Positions 34,317-43,435 of a stretch of 64,000 nt of DNA are shown piece by piece; positions within the stretch are counted from its first letter, which is position 1, and every line of letters starts with the position of its first letter. The notes under the pieces were generated by a model, which was given only the letters and a program-made list of their open reading frames with translations, was not told where the DNA came from and did not search any database. The stretch is from Arthrobacter endolithicus (GTDB taxonomy: Bacteria > Actinomycetota > Actinomycetes > Actinomycetales > Micrococcaceae), in assembly GCF_026627425.1 (NCBI RefSeq), contig NZ_JAPNLH010000003.1, positions 62,001-126,000 on the forward strand. Direction: 5' to 3'. The position numbers and the translations under genes are program-made.

Positions 34317-36761
34317 ATGCGGCGCGCGGTCCGGGCGGGGACCGCGTCCTGGCCCGCCCCGGGTGGCAGAATACATCAGGTGGCCCTGGACAATTCGCTG
34401 ATCCCGCTGCTGGGCCGCGGTACCGCCCCGGAGCAGCTGCAGCATGTGCGGACAATTCCGGCGCGCACTGCGGTTACGGCCCTGTGGCCGGACTGGGTCC
34501 ATCCTGACGTCATTGACGCCTACGCTGCCGTGGGTGTGCATGAACCTTGGCGACATCAAATCCGGGGTGCCGAATTGGCACACGCCGGCCGCCACGTTGT
34601 CATCGCAACCGGCACGGCGTCGGGAAAGTCGCTGGCCTATCAGCTCCCCGCCGTGGACGCCGTCCACCGGGCGGAACTTTCGGTGCTGGCGCAGCCGGGA
34701 AGAATTGACCCGGATGGAGCCGTGGCACTATACCTCTCCCCCACTAAGGCGTTGGCGGCGGACCAGTATGCCGCCATCCAGTCGCTGCAGCTGCCCACCA
34801 TCCGGGCTGCCACCTACGACGGCGACACGGAGGTTACCGAGCGCCGCTGGATCCGTGATCACGCCAATTTTGTCCTCTGCAACCCGGATATGCTGCATTT
34901 TGGCGTCCTGCCGAACCACACCTGGTGGGCACGATACTTCCGTCGCCTCAAATACGTCATCGTGGACGAGGCCCACAGCTACCGCGGCGTCTTCGGCTCG
35001 CACGTGGCCAATCTGATGCGCAGGCTGCGTCGAATTAGCGCGTATTACGGAGCCGACCCAGTCTTCATCGCAGCCTCGGCCACGTCCTCCGACCCGGAAG
35101 TCTCCTTTGGCAGGCTGATCGGTGCTCCGGTGTCCGCCGTGACGCAGGACTGCTCGCCGCATGGGGCCACGACTGTGGCATTTTGGGAACCGGCGCTGAT
35201 GGAGCTTAAGGGAGAAAACGGTGCCCCGACAAGGCGGACGGCCATCGCGGAAACCGCAGACCTGATGGCCAATCTGGTGTCCTCGAGAGTGCGCACCATC
35301 GCCTTTATTAAATCCCGACGTGGTGCCGAGACCATCGCCGCGATCACCAAACGGTTATTGGAAGAGGTGGATCCCCGTCTCCCACAGCGGGTAGCCGCGT
35401 ACCGATCCGGGTACCTGCCGGAGGAACGCCGGGCCTTGGAGAAGGCACTGCGTTCCGGCGAGCTGCTCGGTGTCTCCAGCACTTCGGCACTGGAACTGGG
35501 TATCGACATTTCCGGTTTGGATGCCGTACTGGTGGCGGGCTGGCCCGGGACCAGAGCTTCGCTCTTCCAGCAAATCGGCCGTGCCGGGCGCGCCGGGCAG
35601 GATGCCATCGCTGCGTTCGTGGCCAGTGACGACCCGCTCGACACCTATCTGGTCCACCACCCCGAGGCCATTTTCGATGTCGCCGTGGAAGCGACTGTCT
35701 TCGATCCGTCCAACCCGTATGTCCTGGGTCCGCATCTGTGTGCCGCCGCCGCCGAGCTTCCGCTGGGACCTGCCGACGTTGAGCTCTTCGGTCCTTCAGC
35801 GCCGAAGCTTCTGGCCACCCTGGTGTCGGACGGCTATCTACGCCGGCGCCCCGCCGGCTGGTTCTGGACCCACCCGCAAAGCGCTGCCGGTATGGTCAAT
35901 CTCCGGGCCGACGGCGGCGGTCCGATCAGCATCGTCGACGCTGACACGGGCTCGTTGCTGGGCACGATGGATTCGCCACAGTCCCATTACCAGGCCCATC
36001 GGGGCGCCGTCTATGTCCATCAGGGAGAGACCTTTGTGGTCGAGGAGCTCAACGAACAGGACCACTGTGCCATGGTCCGGCGAGGAAATCCGGATTACTA
36101 CACGACGGCACGCGATGTCACCCAGATAGAGGTCCGGGAGTCTCTGCGCCATGAGTTCTGGGGACCGGTGGAGGTCCATTTCGGTGCTGTTCAGGTCACC
36201 ACACAGGTTGTCTCCTTTCAGCGCAAGGCGTTTGTCTCCAATGAGGTGTTGGGCGAAGAACCGTTGGACCTGGGCGCCCACGATCTGTTCACTAAGGCGG
36301 TCTGGTTCACCTTGGATAACGCAACCTTGCTGGCCGGCGGGTTGGTGGAACCCCAGTTCCCCGGCGCCCTCCACGCAGCGGAGCACGCCGCCATCGGCCT
36401 GTTACCGCTCGTCGCGTCAAGCGACCGATGGGACGTGGGCGGAGTTTCCACCGCAATCCATGCCGATACCGGCCAGCCCACGATCTTTGTCTACGATGGG
36501 CATCCTGGCGGTGCCGGGTTTGCGGAGCGGGGTTTTGAGGCCGCCCGGATTTGGCTCAGGGCAACCCGGGACGCGATCGCCGCATGCGAGTGCGACGCAG
36601 GCTGCCCATCGTGCGTCCAATCGCCCAAGTGCGGCAACAAGAACAATCCGCTGGACAAGGGAGGCGCAGTGCAGCTGATCGACATTCTGCTGGCCGGAGC
36701 AGCCGTAGCCGACGGGACACCACCATTCAGCGAGCACCGGCGTGGCGCCACGGCGCAGTAG
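34317..36761 (+). CDS. MrfA/YprA-type DEAD/DEAH helicase with DUF1998
   Basis: The 814-residue superfamily 2 helicase has Walker A in VVIATGTASGKSLAYQLPA (about 95-113), YLSPTKALAADQY, Walker B VIVDEAHSYRGVFGSHV, FIAASATSSDP and QIGRAGRAGQ. The C-terminal DUF1998 has a four-cysteine cluster (CECDAGCPSCVQSPKCGNK), which in MrfA binds zinc. MrfA repairs mitomycin-type DNA damage in Bacillus. In Mycobacterium the equivalent gene is Rv3649, also near topA. ATG 34317 is used; TTG 34257 and GTG 34380 are alternatives. Its 3' end overlaps the convergent tad operon by 35 bases. Confidence 0.9.
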   Translation: MRRAVRAGTASWPAPGGRIHQVALDNSLIPLLGRGTAPEQLQHVRTIPARTAVTALWPDWVHPDVIDAYAAVGVHEPWRHQIRGAELAHAGRHVVIATGTASGKSLAYQLPAVDAVHRAELSVLAQPGRIDPDGAVALYLSPTKALAADQYAAIQSLQLPTIRAATYDGDTEVTERRWIRDHANFVLCNPDMLHFGVLPNHTWWARYFRRLKYVIVDEAHSYRGVFGSHVANLMRRLRRISAYYGADPVFIAASATSSDPEVSFGRLIGAPVSAVTQDCSPHGATTVAFWEPALMELKGENGAPTRRTAIAETADLMANLVSSRVRTIAFIKSRRGAETIAAITKRLLEEVDPRLPQRVAAYRSGYLPEERRALEKALRSGELLGVSSTSALELGIDISGLDAVLVAGWPGTRASLFQQIGRAGRAGQDAIAAFVASDDPLDTYLVHHPEAIFDVAVEATVFDPSNPYVLGPHLCAAAAELPLGPADVELFGPSAPKLLATLVSDGYLRRRPAGWFWTHPQSAAGMVNLRADGGGPISIVDADTGSLLGTMDSPQSHYQAHRGAVYVHQGETFVVEELNEQDHCAMVRRGNPDYYTTARDVTQIEVRESLRHEFWGPVEVHFGAVQVTTQVVSFQRKAFVSNEVLGEEPLDLGAHDLFTKAVWFTLDNATLLAGGLVEPQFPGALHAAEHAAIGLLPLVASSDRWDVGGVSTAIHADTGQPTIFVYDGHPGGAGFAERGFEAARIWLRATRDAIAACECDAGCPSCVQSPKCGNKNNPLDKGGAVQLIDILLAGAAVADGTPPFSEHRRGATAQ

Positions 36762-37200
36762 CCGTATTAGGCGGTGGCCCTGCACGGGAGTGCCCGGTTG
36801 CCGCTCCCCACGGACCCGCTAGAATTACCCTCGTCCTTACCTCCACGATCTCCCCGTCAGGACCTCCCACGATGCAGCTGACCATTACGGCGTGATGCTG
36901 GACCACGATGTCTTCTGCTACGCCGCATGGTTCACCGATAATGATGTGCCGGGCCGCATCGGCGCCTGCCAAGGCTCCGAGATCGGCTGCGGTTGCGGCC
37001 CGGGACGCCCCGATGGCGGCCTGAGCCAGCAGGAGTAGCGCTGCCAGCAACATGAGCAGGACCAACGCTAATCCAACGGTCAGGACGGTGCCCGAACCGC
37101 AGTCCGTGGCACCGGGACGCCTTGCCTGGGCCGGAGTCGTCGATCTGGCCCTGAGTCGCGTCATCGCGCTGGACATAGTGCCCACACCTGCCGCAGTCAT
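36727..37200 (-). CDS. TadE/G-like pseudopilin or pilus assembly protein
   Basis: The 157-residue protein has a basic N-terminal region and then a hydrophobic helix with GSGTVLTVGLALVLLMLLAA, in the style of Rv3654c-like TadE/G proteins. An extracytoplasmic part follows. Unlike the TadE neighbour, the Glu at +5 after Gly is missing, so processing by prepilin peptidase is uncertain. ATG 37200 overlaps the preceding stop by four bases (ATGA), so it is coupled. It ends the tad operon and overlaps the helicase 3' end. Confidence 0.75.
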   Translation of the reverse strand: MTAAGVGTMSSAMTRLRARSTTPAQARRPGATDCGSGTVLTVGLALVLLMLLAALLLLAQAAIGASRAATAADLGALAGADAARHIIIGEPCGVAEDIVVQHHAVMVSCIVGGPDGEIVEVRTRVILAGPWGAATGHSRAGPPPNTATAPWRHAGAR

Positions 37201-37727
37201 GGTCCTAAACCAGGCGAGGGGTCGCTGCCGCAGTTTCGCCAGCCCTTCTGCGAAACCAGCGCTACCGCTACCGCGACCGGCACAGATTCCTCCCTTGCCA
37301 CCGCATCCGCGGTCAGAGGCCAACTCACCAGACCCGATAGCGGGCCGGAGACCCGGATACTTACTTCCGCTCGGACATAGCCGCCCGCCCTACTGACAGT
37401 TACCACCGCGTCATGTCCAGCGATCTGCCTGACGGCTGCCACGGCGGTGGCTGCTGGATCTCCCCGTGCCAGGGCACGTGCTGCGGAACGCGCAGATTCT
37501 TCCAGTCTCAGCTGTGTAACCCCGATCAGCGCGGCCAGCAAGAGCAGTGCCAAGAGAACGGTCAGCGACGGTAGTGCAACCGCCAACTCGGCCGTAACGG
37601 ACCCGCGCTGCCGACCGCTGCGAACGTGGCATGACACAAAATTCCGCTGGCCAGCAGGCCGGCTATAGGGCCCCTCGCCTGTGCTGTTCCAAGCGCAGCC
37701 GAAACCACGCGCTGGACCCAACGTCAC
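37197..37727 (-). CDS. TadE-like pseudopilin
   Basis: The 176-residue protein has the type IV prepilin-like motif RGSVTAELAVALPSLTVLLA near residue 43, with Gly before the cleavage site and Glu at +5. A single helix and a periplasmic-type domain follow. In the Tad system such minor pilins join Flp fibre assembly. The leader of about 40 residues is long. Its GTG 37727 overlaps the stop of the gene before by four bases (GTGA). It is part of the compact operon ssd-tadA-tadB-tadC-flp-tadE. Confidence 0.82.
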   Translation of the reverse strand: MTLGPARGFGCAWNSTGEGPYSRPAGQRNFVSCHVRSGRQRGSVTAELAVALPSLTVLLALLLLAALIGVTQLRLEESARSAARALARGDPAATAVAAVRQIAGHDAVVTVSRAGGYVRAEVSIRVSGPLSGLVSWPLTADAVAREESVPVAVAVALVSQKGWRNCGSDPSPGLGP

Positions 37728-38014
37728 GGCAGACTCAGAGCGGTGCGGATGATGCCGAGCAGGAAGCCTCGCACCTCATCGCTTTTCAGGATCACGACCA
37801 GCAATCCGGCAAATCCCACCGCTGCTAAAGTACAGATTGCATATTCAGCGGTCGCCATCCCCAGTTCGTTGTCCCTTCGCCGCAGGCGTCCGGATTCCCT
37901 GACCAGGTACCCGGCGGTGGCTCCCGGATAGATTTCCGAGACGTTGTGATACTCCATATCGGTTTGGCCTTCCTTCCCTGTCTCCACGGTTCGTATTCCT
38001 GTTGGTTTTGCCAT
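37724..38014 (-). CDS. Flp-like pilin (DUF4244)
   Basis: The 96-residue protein ends in a Flp-type segment: NELGMATAEYAICTLAAVGF, with G|MATAEY matching the prepilin cleavage motif G|xxxxEY, then one hydrophobic helix and a short tail. It is a DUF4244 protein, the usual candidate major pilin of actinobacterial Tad loci. ATG 38014 has AGGAGG six bases upstream. The leader of 52 residues is longer than usual for Flp, and an in-frame Met at residue 20 exists. A 150-base gap separates it from tadC. Confidence 0.85.
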   Translation of the reverse strand: MAKPTGIRTVETGKEGQTDMEYHNVSEIYPGATAGYLVRESGRLRRRDNELGMATAEYAICTLAAVGFAGLLVVILKSDEVRGFLLGIIRTALSLP

Positions 38015-38164
38015 TTGATCCTCCTGGATCGTTCCAGACCGCCCCAGCTGCGGGTTCCAGTTAAACGATCCTTTTCCAGTGCCGTCAGCGACACTGGCCG
38101 ATGTAAAGAGGTGCATCACGCTGCCACCGACGAAGGTTGTGGAGGGCTTGTCTGCCTGTCGCCG

Positions 38165-38740
38165 TCAGCGGAATGCCGGCACCATGGCCAGGACCACGGG
38201 GACTACTCCCAGACACAGAAATGCAGGCAATGAACAAAGCCCCAAGGGGATCACTAACTTCACGCCGAGGGACGCCGCACGGTGTTCGGACTCACGCTGG
38301 GCGGACCTGCGCAGCTGGGCCGCCTCAGCGTAAAGCAACGCGGCCGAGGGCGCACCCGTTATGGCGGCGAAGGTCAGCGCCTCGTACAATCCGTCCATTT
38401 GCGGGTGTCCCCTGACCGGGCGCCAGGACGTCTGCCAAGAAGCCCCGATGCTCAGGCCTGCAACCACTGTTGCCAGGCCCTCCCGTGTCCGTGTCGTTGT
38501 CACAGCGGCAAGGAGTTCCAGAGACCGGCACAGCGGGAGTCCGGCATCGAGACAGGTGGCGAGCAGTTCCAGCATGAGCGGAACATTGGCGATGCCCCCG
38601 CCCGGCGTATCAGTGTCCGAATCGCCGATCCGTTTCCGAACTGCACCCAGCTGCCGCCAACGGCTACTCCCGGTGGAAACCAGCAACAATGCATTCGACG
38701 CGCCAAGGAGGGCTAATGCCAGCCATAGCCACCCTGTCAC
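38165..38740 (-). CDS. TadC-like pilus assembly membrane protein
   Basis: The 191-residue type II secretion F-domain protein is shorter than classic TadC. It has the pattern VPLMLELLATCLDAGLPLCR (helical F domain) and two C-terminal helices with LGVKLVIPLGLCSLPAFLCL. It forms the inner-membrane platform for Tad pilus assembly with the TadB-like partner. It overlaps tadB by four bases (GTGA). The preserved order shows it belongs to the same operon as tadA and tadB. Confidence 0.85.
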   Translation of the reverse strand: MTGWLWLALALLGASNALLLVSTGSSRWRQLGAVRKRIGDSDTDTPGGGIANVPLMLELLATCLDAGLPLCRSLELLAAVTTTRTREGLATVVAGLSIGASWQTSWRPVRGHPQMDGLYEALTFAAITGAPSAALLYAEAAQLRRSAQRESEHRAASLGVKLVIPLGLCSLPAFLCLGVVPVVLAMVPAFR

Positions 38741-39612
38741 GGCGAATCACGTGCCGCTGCTCTGACCAGGGCTCGGGACCAGAAACGGCCGGCAGCCATC
38801 AGGGCGACGCCGATGGAGAGCGCAGCCCAGCCAACCGGACCACCGAAAAGAACCGTCAGCGGGTCAACACCCATAAGCATTCCCAAGAGGAGACCCAGCA
38901 GGGGCAGCCAGCTCAGCAGCCGGATGGTTGCCTTTGGCCCGGCAAGCGATGTTTCCCGGCTGGCGGCGGCGTCCATTTCTGACTCCAGTCCCCCGGCATA
39001 CCGTTGCAGCACCGCGGCCACCGGCGACCCGCTGATCTCAGCGACATCCAGGCAGGCAGCCAGCTCCTGCCAGTGCTTGCGCTGCGGGTATTGACTAGAG
39101 GAGACGCTGACGGCTGCGCAGCCGAACCGGATCGCCGAACTGGCGCTGAGCCCTAAAACGGACGCCTGGTACGCCGCCCGGAGGAGCTGCGCGTTCAGCC
39201 CTTGGCCGCCGCTTGCCAACAGCAGCTGTGCTCCGGGGGCAGTGGCTCTTCGGCCAGCCGCAACCGGCGCCGCAACCCTGGTTGCCAGCATATCCGCCCA
39301 CAAATTTGGACCCGAGCGGCCAGCCGCGAGCAGAGCGGACAGTTCCCGGACCAGCCGAGCCATTTCGGCAGTATCCACCGCCAGCGGCTGCCCTCCGAAA
39401 AGCTGACGCACGCTGGACGGACGCCGGACGCCGCGCTCATTTCGGATCCCGTCGCGGGTTGCCACGTCAAGACCAGGCGACGGGTTGGCGTATACCCCGC
39501 AAGTGCGGCCACTCCTCCCTTGTTCTCGCACTGCGGTCATCCACCGGATGCCGGAGAACGAAAGAAACACGCAGCCGAGCGCCGGAAAAACGAACATCAG
39601 GATCAGGTTCAC
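38737..39612 (-). CDS. TadB-like pilus assembly membrane protein
   Basis: The 291-residue protein has an N-terminal helix (LILMFVFPALGCVFLSFSGI), a central F domain (ELSALLAAGRSGPNLWADML...), and two closing helices (TIRLLSWLPLLGLLLGML, VGWAALSIGVALMAAGRFW). It is the platform partner of TadC in the Tad secretion system. It starts at GTG 39612, four bases inside tadA, and ends four bases into tadC: a translationally coupled set. Confidence 0.85.
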   Translation of the reverse strand: MNLILMFVFPALGCVFLSFSGIRWMTAVREQGRSGRTCGVYANPSPGLDVATRDGIRNERGVRRPSSVRQLFGGQPLAVDTAEMARLVRELSALLAAGRSGPNLWADMLATRVAAPVAAGRRATAPGAQLLLASGGQGLNAQLLRAAYQASVLGLSASSAIRFGCAAVSVSSSQYPQRKHWQELAACLDVAEISGSPVAAVLQRYAGGLESEMDAAASRETSLAGPKATIRLLSWLPLLGLLLGMLMGVDPLTVLFGGPVGWAALSIGVALMAAGRFWSRALVRAAARDSP

Positions 39613-41060
39613 CCGCGCCTCCTGCTCCGGGTGGTACCCCGATCTCCAGGGGTCTGCACTTCACGGCCACCGCAGGCCGAGTCCCGATCGGTGGAATCCC
39701 GATCGGTGGAATCCCGATCGTGGGCAGCCTGCTCCTGCTGGACCCGAGCGGCGAAGACCCGACAGGCGTCACCGCGATCGTCGGAGGGGGCCGGCGGGCC
39801 GGGGTCCGGGCCACCCAAGAGCTCCAAAAGCCGCTCCCAGCCAGCCCCGTAAACCAGCCTGCGCGTGTCGCGGCCAGCCGCCGACCCCGGAGGATCCGCC
39901 GGCGACGCGGACCGTCGGCCGGTGGCCACACCGACAAACGATCCATCCTTAACGCTCACCGCCGGTGCGACCTCGAGCCTGCCCGCTTTCAATGTCGCCA
40001 CCCCGATTTGCGCCACCCTGCGCCCGGAGGGATGCCGTTCGAGATGCACCACTACGTCCAGCGCGCTGGCAGCCTGGATTGCCACGGCCTCGGTGCTCAG
40101 CCCGGCGAGCGCGCCCAGAGCCGCCAGCCTCGCGGGGACATCCAACGCACTGTTCGCATGGATCGTGCCCCCACCGCCCCGATGGCCGGTGTTCAGGGCT
40201 GAGAGCAACTCCCGCACCTCCGCGCCGCGGCACTCCCCCACAATCAGCCGGCTTGGGCTCATCCGCAGGGCCTGGCGTACCAGCTCGGTAAGCTCCACCG
40301 CGCCTCCGCCCTCGGCATTGGCGTGCCGCGCCTCCAGCGTCAGCACGTGGGGATGATCCGGTTCGAGTTCCGCGGCGTCCTCGATCAGCACAAGCCGCTC
40401 GCGAAGCTGACATATTCCAAGCAAGGTCGAGAGCAGGGTGGTTTTGCCCGTTCCGGTGGCGCCGCTGATCAGGAAACTGAGCCGCCTGCCGATGACGGCA
40501 CGCAGCAATGCAGCAATGCCTGGCTCGGCAAACCCGGAGAACACCAGCTCGTCCATGGTAAAGACCTCGGCCCGTCTGATCCTGACCGATAGGATCACCC
40601 CCTGCGCCGAGATCGGCGGCAGAACCGCGTGAATCCGGAAGCCGCCGTCGAGCCTTACATCAACACACGGTGAGCCGTCGTCTAACCGTCGACCGCCGGA
40701 AGCAATCAGCCGCACAGCAAGCGCCCTGAGCTGCTCTTCGCCCGTAAAGGAAATATCCACGACTTCCGCTCCTTGTCCGCGGTCCACCCACACCGACCGC
40801 GGGCCATTGACGAAGATGTCGGTGATTTTCGGGTCCTTCAGCAATGGTTGAAGTGGTCCCAGTCCGCTGAGCTCGGCATTGATGCTCTCCACCGCGGCCA
40901 ACGATCCGGCCGTCCCTAAAAGTCTGCCGCTATCCCGCACCGCTGCCGCGACACGAAGGGACGTGACAGGCCCGGCCTCCGAGAGCACCGCGCGGCGCAC
41001 GGTGTCCAGGAGCGTCTCATCCACTGCGCGCAAGTGCGGGAGCTGGGAATGACGTCTCAT
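39609..41060 (-). CDS. tadA: TadA/CpaF-type secretion ATPase
   Basis: This hexameric ATPase powers Flp pilus assembly and retraction. The 483-residue protein has an N-terminal domain of about 180 residues, then Walker A LISGATGTGKTTLLSTLLG, Walker B RLVLIEDAAEL and the His-box segment GHRGGGGTIHANSALDVP. The C-terminus has an extra tail of about 100 residues with repeated DRDST units. It is coupled by a four-base overlap with both ssd and tadB. Related to Rv3659c. Confidence 0.93.
   Translation of the reverse strand: MRRHSQLPHLRAVDETLLDTVRRAVLSEAGPVTSLRVAAAVRDSGRLLGTAGSLAAVESINAELSGLGPLQPLLKDPKITDIFVNGPRSVWVDRGQGAEVVDISFTGEEQLRALAVRLIASGGRRLDDGSPCVDVRLDGGFRIHAVLPPISAQGVILSVRIRRAEVFTMDELVFSGFAEPGIAALLRAVIGRRLSFLISGATGTGKTTLLSTLLGICQLRERLVLIEDAAELEPDHPHVLTLEARHANAEGGGAVELTELVRQALRMSPSRLIVGECRGAEVRELLSALNTGHRGGGGTIHANSALDVPARLAALGALAGLSTEAVAIQAASALDVVVHLERHPSGRRVAQIGVATLKAGRLEVAPAVSVKDGSFVGVATGRRSASPADPPGSAAGRDTRRLVYGAGWERLLELLGGPDPGPPAPSDDRGDACRVFAARVQQEQAAHDRDSTDRDSTDRDSACGGREVQTPGDRGTTRSRRRG
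39683..39720. repeat. 15-bp tandem repeat in the tadA tail
   Basis: CCCGATCGGTGGAAT is repeated at 39683-39697 and 39698-39712, followed by a partial copy. It encodes DRDST repeats on the minus strand. The period preserves frame. Confidence 0.9.
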
Positions 41061-42229
41061 CCCGGCACACTTCGCAGGCTTACCAGTACGCGGTCGGCAA
41101 GCCTCCTGACCTTACGAGACTTGGCCAAATCGGCCAGCTGTCCACGCTCGGTAGCAGCCGCGGCTGCGCGCAGAACCGGCATGATCCCGAGGACTGCGCA
41201 ACCCACGGAGTCCGCGATCAGTTGCACATCCAACCCTTCACGCAGCGGCGCGCGGACCACCAGCGCCGTCGGCAGCGAGGGAAGGTCGTTCAGCAACCTG
41301 GCACTCGCTGCTGACGGCCGCAATTGGGCTGGAACCACCGTTAGCAGCTGATCACAATGCTTCCCGAGCGACGACAGAGCATTCCGGTTGCGGCCAAGAT
41401 CCACTACCGCGAGCTCATAGCCGCGCCTGGCGGCCCGCAGGACTTGGGCGCCGGTTGTTCCGGGGCCAAAATCGGTCCCGCTGGACGCTCCATACCCGCC
41501 CCAGGAAAGCAATGAGAATCCGGCGACGACAGGCAGCGAGGCTGCCAACTGGTCGGGGTTGATGGTGCCGGACGCCGCCAGTAGATCCGGCCACCGCAGG
41601 CCGGCAGGATCCTCGGCGGTCACGGCGATGTCCAGACCCCCTCCCCATTCGTCACCGTCAACCAGCAACGTCCGAACACCAGCCCTCGCCGCGCAGGCGG
41701 CCAGCAGGACAGCCAATGTGGATGCACCCGCCCCACCACAGCCGCCCACAACGCCGAGAATGAAACCTTCCGCGGCCGGATCGCGCAGCTGGCTGAGGAA
41801 TTCCGCCAGCCATTCGGAAGCCTCGGGCAGGACGGCGACCCGATCCGCGCTGGAAAGCGATGCCTGCCGCCACAGCTGCTCCCTGTCGGCGGAAAATCCA
41901 ACCAGAAGGGTCGGGCCACGCCGGCGCCGGAAGTCCGATGCCACATCGATCCCGACCATTACAGCGGCAGCGGCGTCCCACTCTCCGCGCGCCTCCTCAA
42001 CCGTAGGAAAGATCATCAGTCCGACAGAGGCAGCAGCGGCAACCCGCCCAATCTCATCGTGCAGCGGACCGGATTCCGTCACCAGCAAGACCCGGCTGCC
42101 GTTCGGCGGCACCCACGCGGCCCGGTTACCGGTGTGGTCGGCAGCAGCCTCTTGGGGGTCCGAAGCCGCGGCGGGACCCTTCGGCAAATGCACCGCCCTG
42201 CGCGTCCTGGCTATCGATTGTTCCTGCAT
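41057..42229 (-). CDS. ssd: Septum-site-determining protein Ssd (TadZ/MinD-like)
   Basis: The 390-residue protein is a MinD/ParA-like ATPase-fold protein placed at the head of the tad operon, as Rv3660c is in Mycobacterium. The N-terminal third resembles a receiver-like domain (VLLVTESGPLHDEIGRVAAA). The P-loop region reads VVGGCGGAGASTLAVLLAA. Both lysines of the MinD motif are replaced (C and A), so ATP hydrolysis may be lost. Ssd affects cell division in Mycobacterium; in Tad loci TadZ positions the machine. ATG 42229 is used. Upstream in-frame starts exist to 42349. Confidence 0.85.
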   Translation of the reverse strand: MQEQSIARTRRAVHLPKGPAAASDPQEAAADHTGNRAAWVPPNGSRVLLVTESGPLHDEIGRVAAAASVGLMIFPTVEEARGEWDAAAAVMVGIDVASDFRRRRGPTLLVGFSADREQLWRQASLSSADRVAVLPEASEWLAEFLSQLRDPAAEGFILGVVGGCGGAGASTLAVLLAACAARAGVRTLLVDGDEWGGGLDIAVTAEDPAGLRWPDLLAASGTINPDQLAASLPVVAGFSLLSWGGYGASSGTDFGPGTTGAQVLRAARRGYELAVVDLGRNRNALSSLGKHCDQLLTVVPAQLRPSAASARLLNDLPSLPTALVVRAPLREGLDVQLIADSVGCAVLGIMPVLRAAAAATERGQLADLAKSRKVRRLADRVLVSLRSVPG

Positions 42230-42429
42230 CGTCTCAGTCTTCGCCCCGATGAGCGGGAATATTGGTGCAGCTTCGAAGATGTGAACCGGAGGCGGTGCAG
42301 GAGTGCTCGTGGAGGAGTGGTGAGGAGACGGCCACCGCGGCGGCGCCACCGCGAGCTGTCACTGACAGTCACTTCCAAGGCCGCGAATGACATGAATTGG
42401 CCGTGCACTCGCCGCCCGCCCGGGGCGCG

Positions 42430-43435
42430 CATCCCTTAGGGGTGGAAATCGCAAGCAAAGGTCTATCAGGTGCGCGGGTAACGGGGAATGGATCCACTCA
42501 CCTCCTTATCGGCAGGCGTGCGCGCGTGCCACGGACCCCGCAGATCGACGACCGATGGGATGCCTGCAACAACGCCCCTTACCGCGAGTGCGCACCGTGG
42601 ATCCCATTGCGCGAGCTCAGTGAGCAGGCGCCCGCAAGCACCTATCGGGAACTCCGGATCGACGCAGACCCCGACGACACCGTCTCCGACTCGACAGATG
42701 TACTGGCCAGGATGGCGACGTGGCGTCGTGGCCGGATGTGCCGAAATTCCCTCCTCGGACTGCCCCCGAGCGCCGCGGTCTTCTCACGAGCATCGACACT
42801 GCAGCGCTGGAGATGACGGCCGTGATGCTGCTGGGCATCTTCGACCCGCACCGCGTCATGACCCCGGAAATCGTGCAGGCCTACAAGCAGTCCGCCGATT
42901 CTTACACCGCGCTGGCGCTTCGATCCGACATCTTGCCACATGGCCTCATCGGCGCGGGAGGTTCGAGGCACACTTCAATGCAGGCTCCCCTGCATTCGGC
43001 TGGCTCGTCCCGGCCACGCACATCAACACCCTTTTGCCGCGGCCGCCCTTGTTGCCGGCTCAATCGGCGAACTCGGCCCCACCATCGAATCGGCCGTCGC
43101 AACGCTGCGATCTCCGGGATCGGGGCAGCCGGGCACACCAGCACGATTTTTTCGTGCAGGTGGCCTGATTCGCTGTGCCAATCAGCGTCGGCGGCCTATT
43201 TCCATCGGGTAGAAATCCCCGATCTCGATGTCGAAACGGCCGGTCCTCCGCATGGCGGAATCTAAGCGCTTCGCACCACGACGCGCCTTCCCACAACCTC
43301 TGGGGATCAGATTCTGCGCTGTCGCCATCGAGGGCGGCACGAGAGCTCCCCTTGACAGCAAGAAATCCGGATCCAGAATATAGGTATGGGCCCCGCCGTG
43401 GGTTCGAGGATTCCGATGTCATCTGGAGACCAATC
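42430..43435. other. No intact gene: coding-like debris
   Basis: About 1 kb between ssd and the racemase remnant has no recognisable complete gene. On the plus strand, coding-like stretches pass through several frames: one to about 42715, a second from about 42720 with LLGIFDPHRVMTPEIVQAYK, a third near 42950 (RFEAHFNAGSPAFGWLVPA), and a fourth near 43030-43100 (AALVAGSIGELGPTIESAVA). This suggests a frameshifted or deleted gene. I could not name the family. I see no insertion sequence, tRNA or repeat here. Confidence 0.5.

Noticed and set aside
43385-43420. tRNA-like TTCGA motif
   Set aside because: GGGTTCGAGGATTCC lacks the matching stem and no cloverleaf can be drawn around it.
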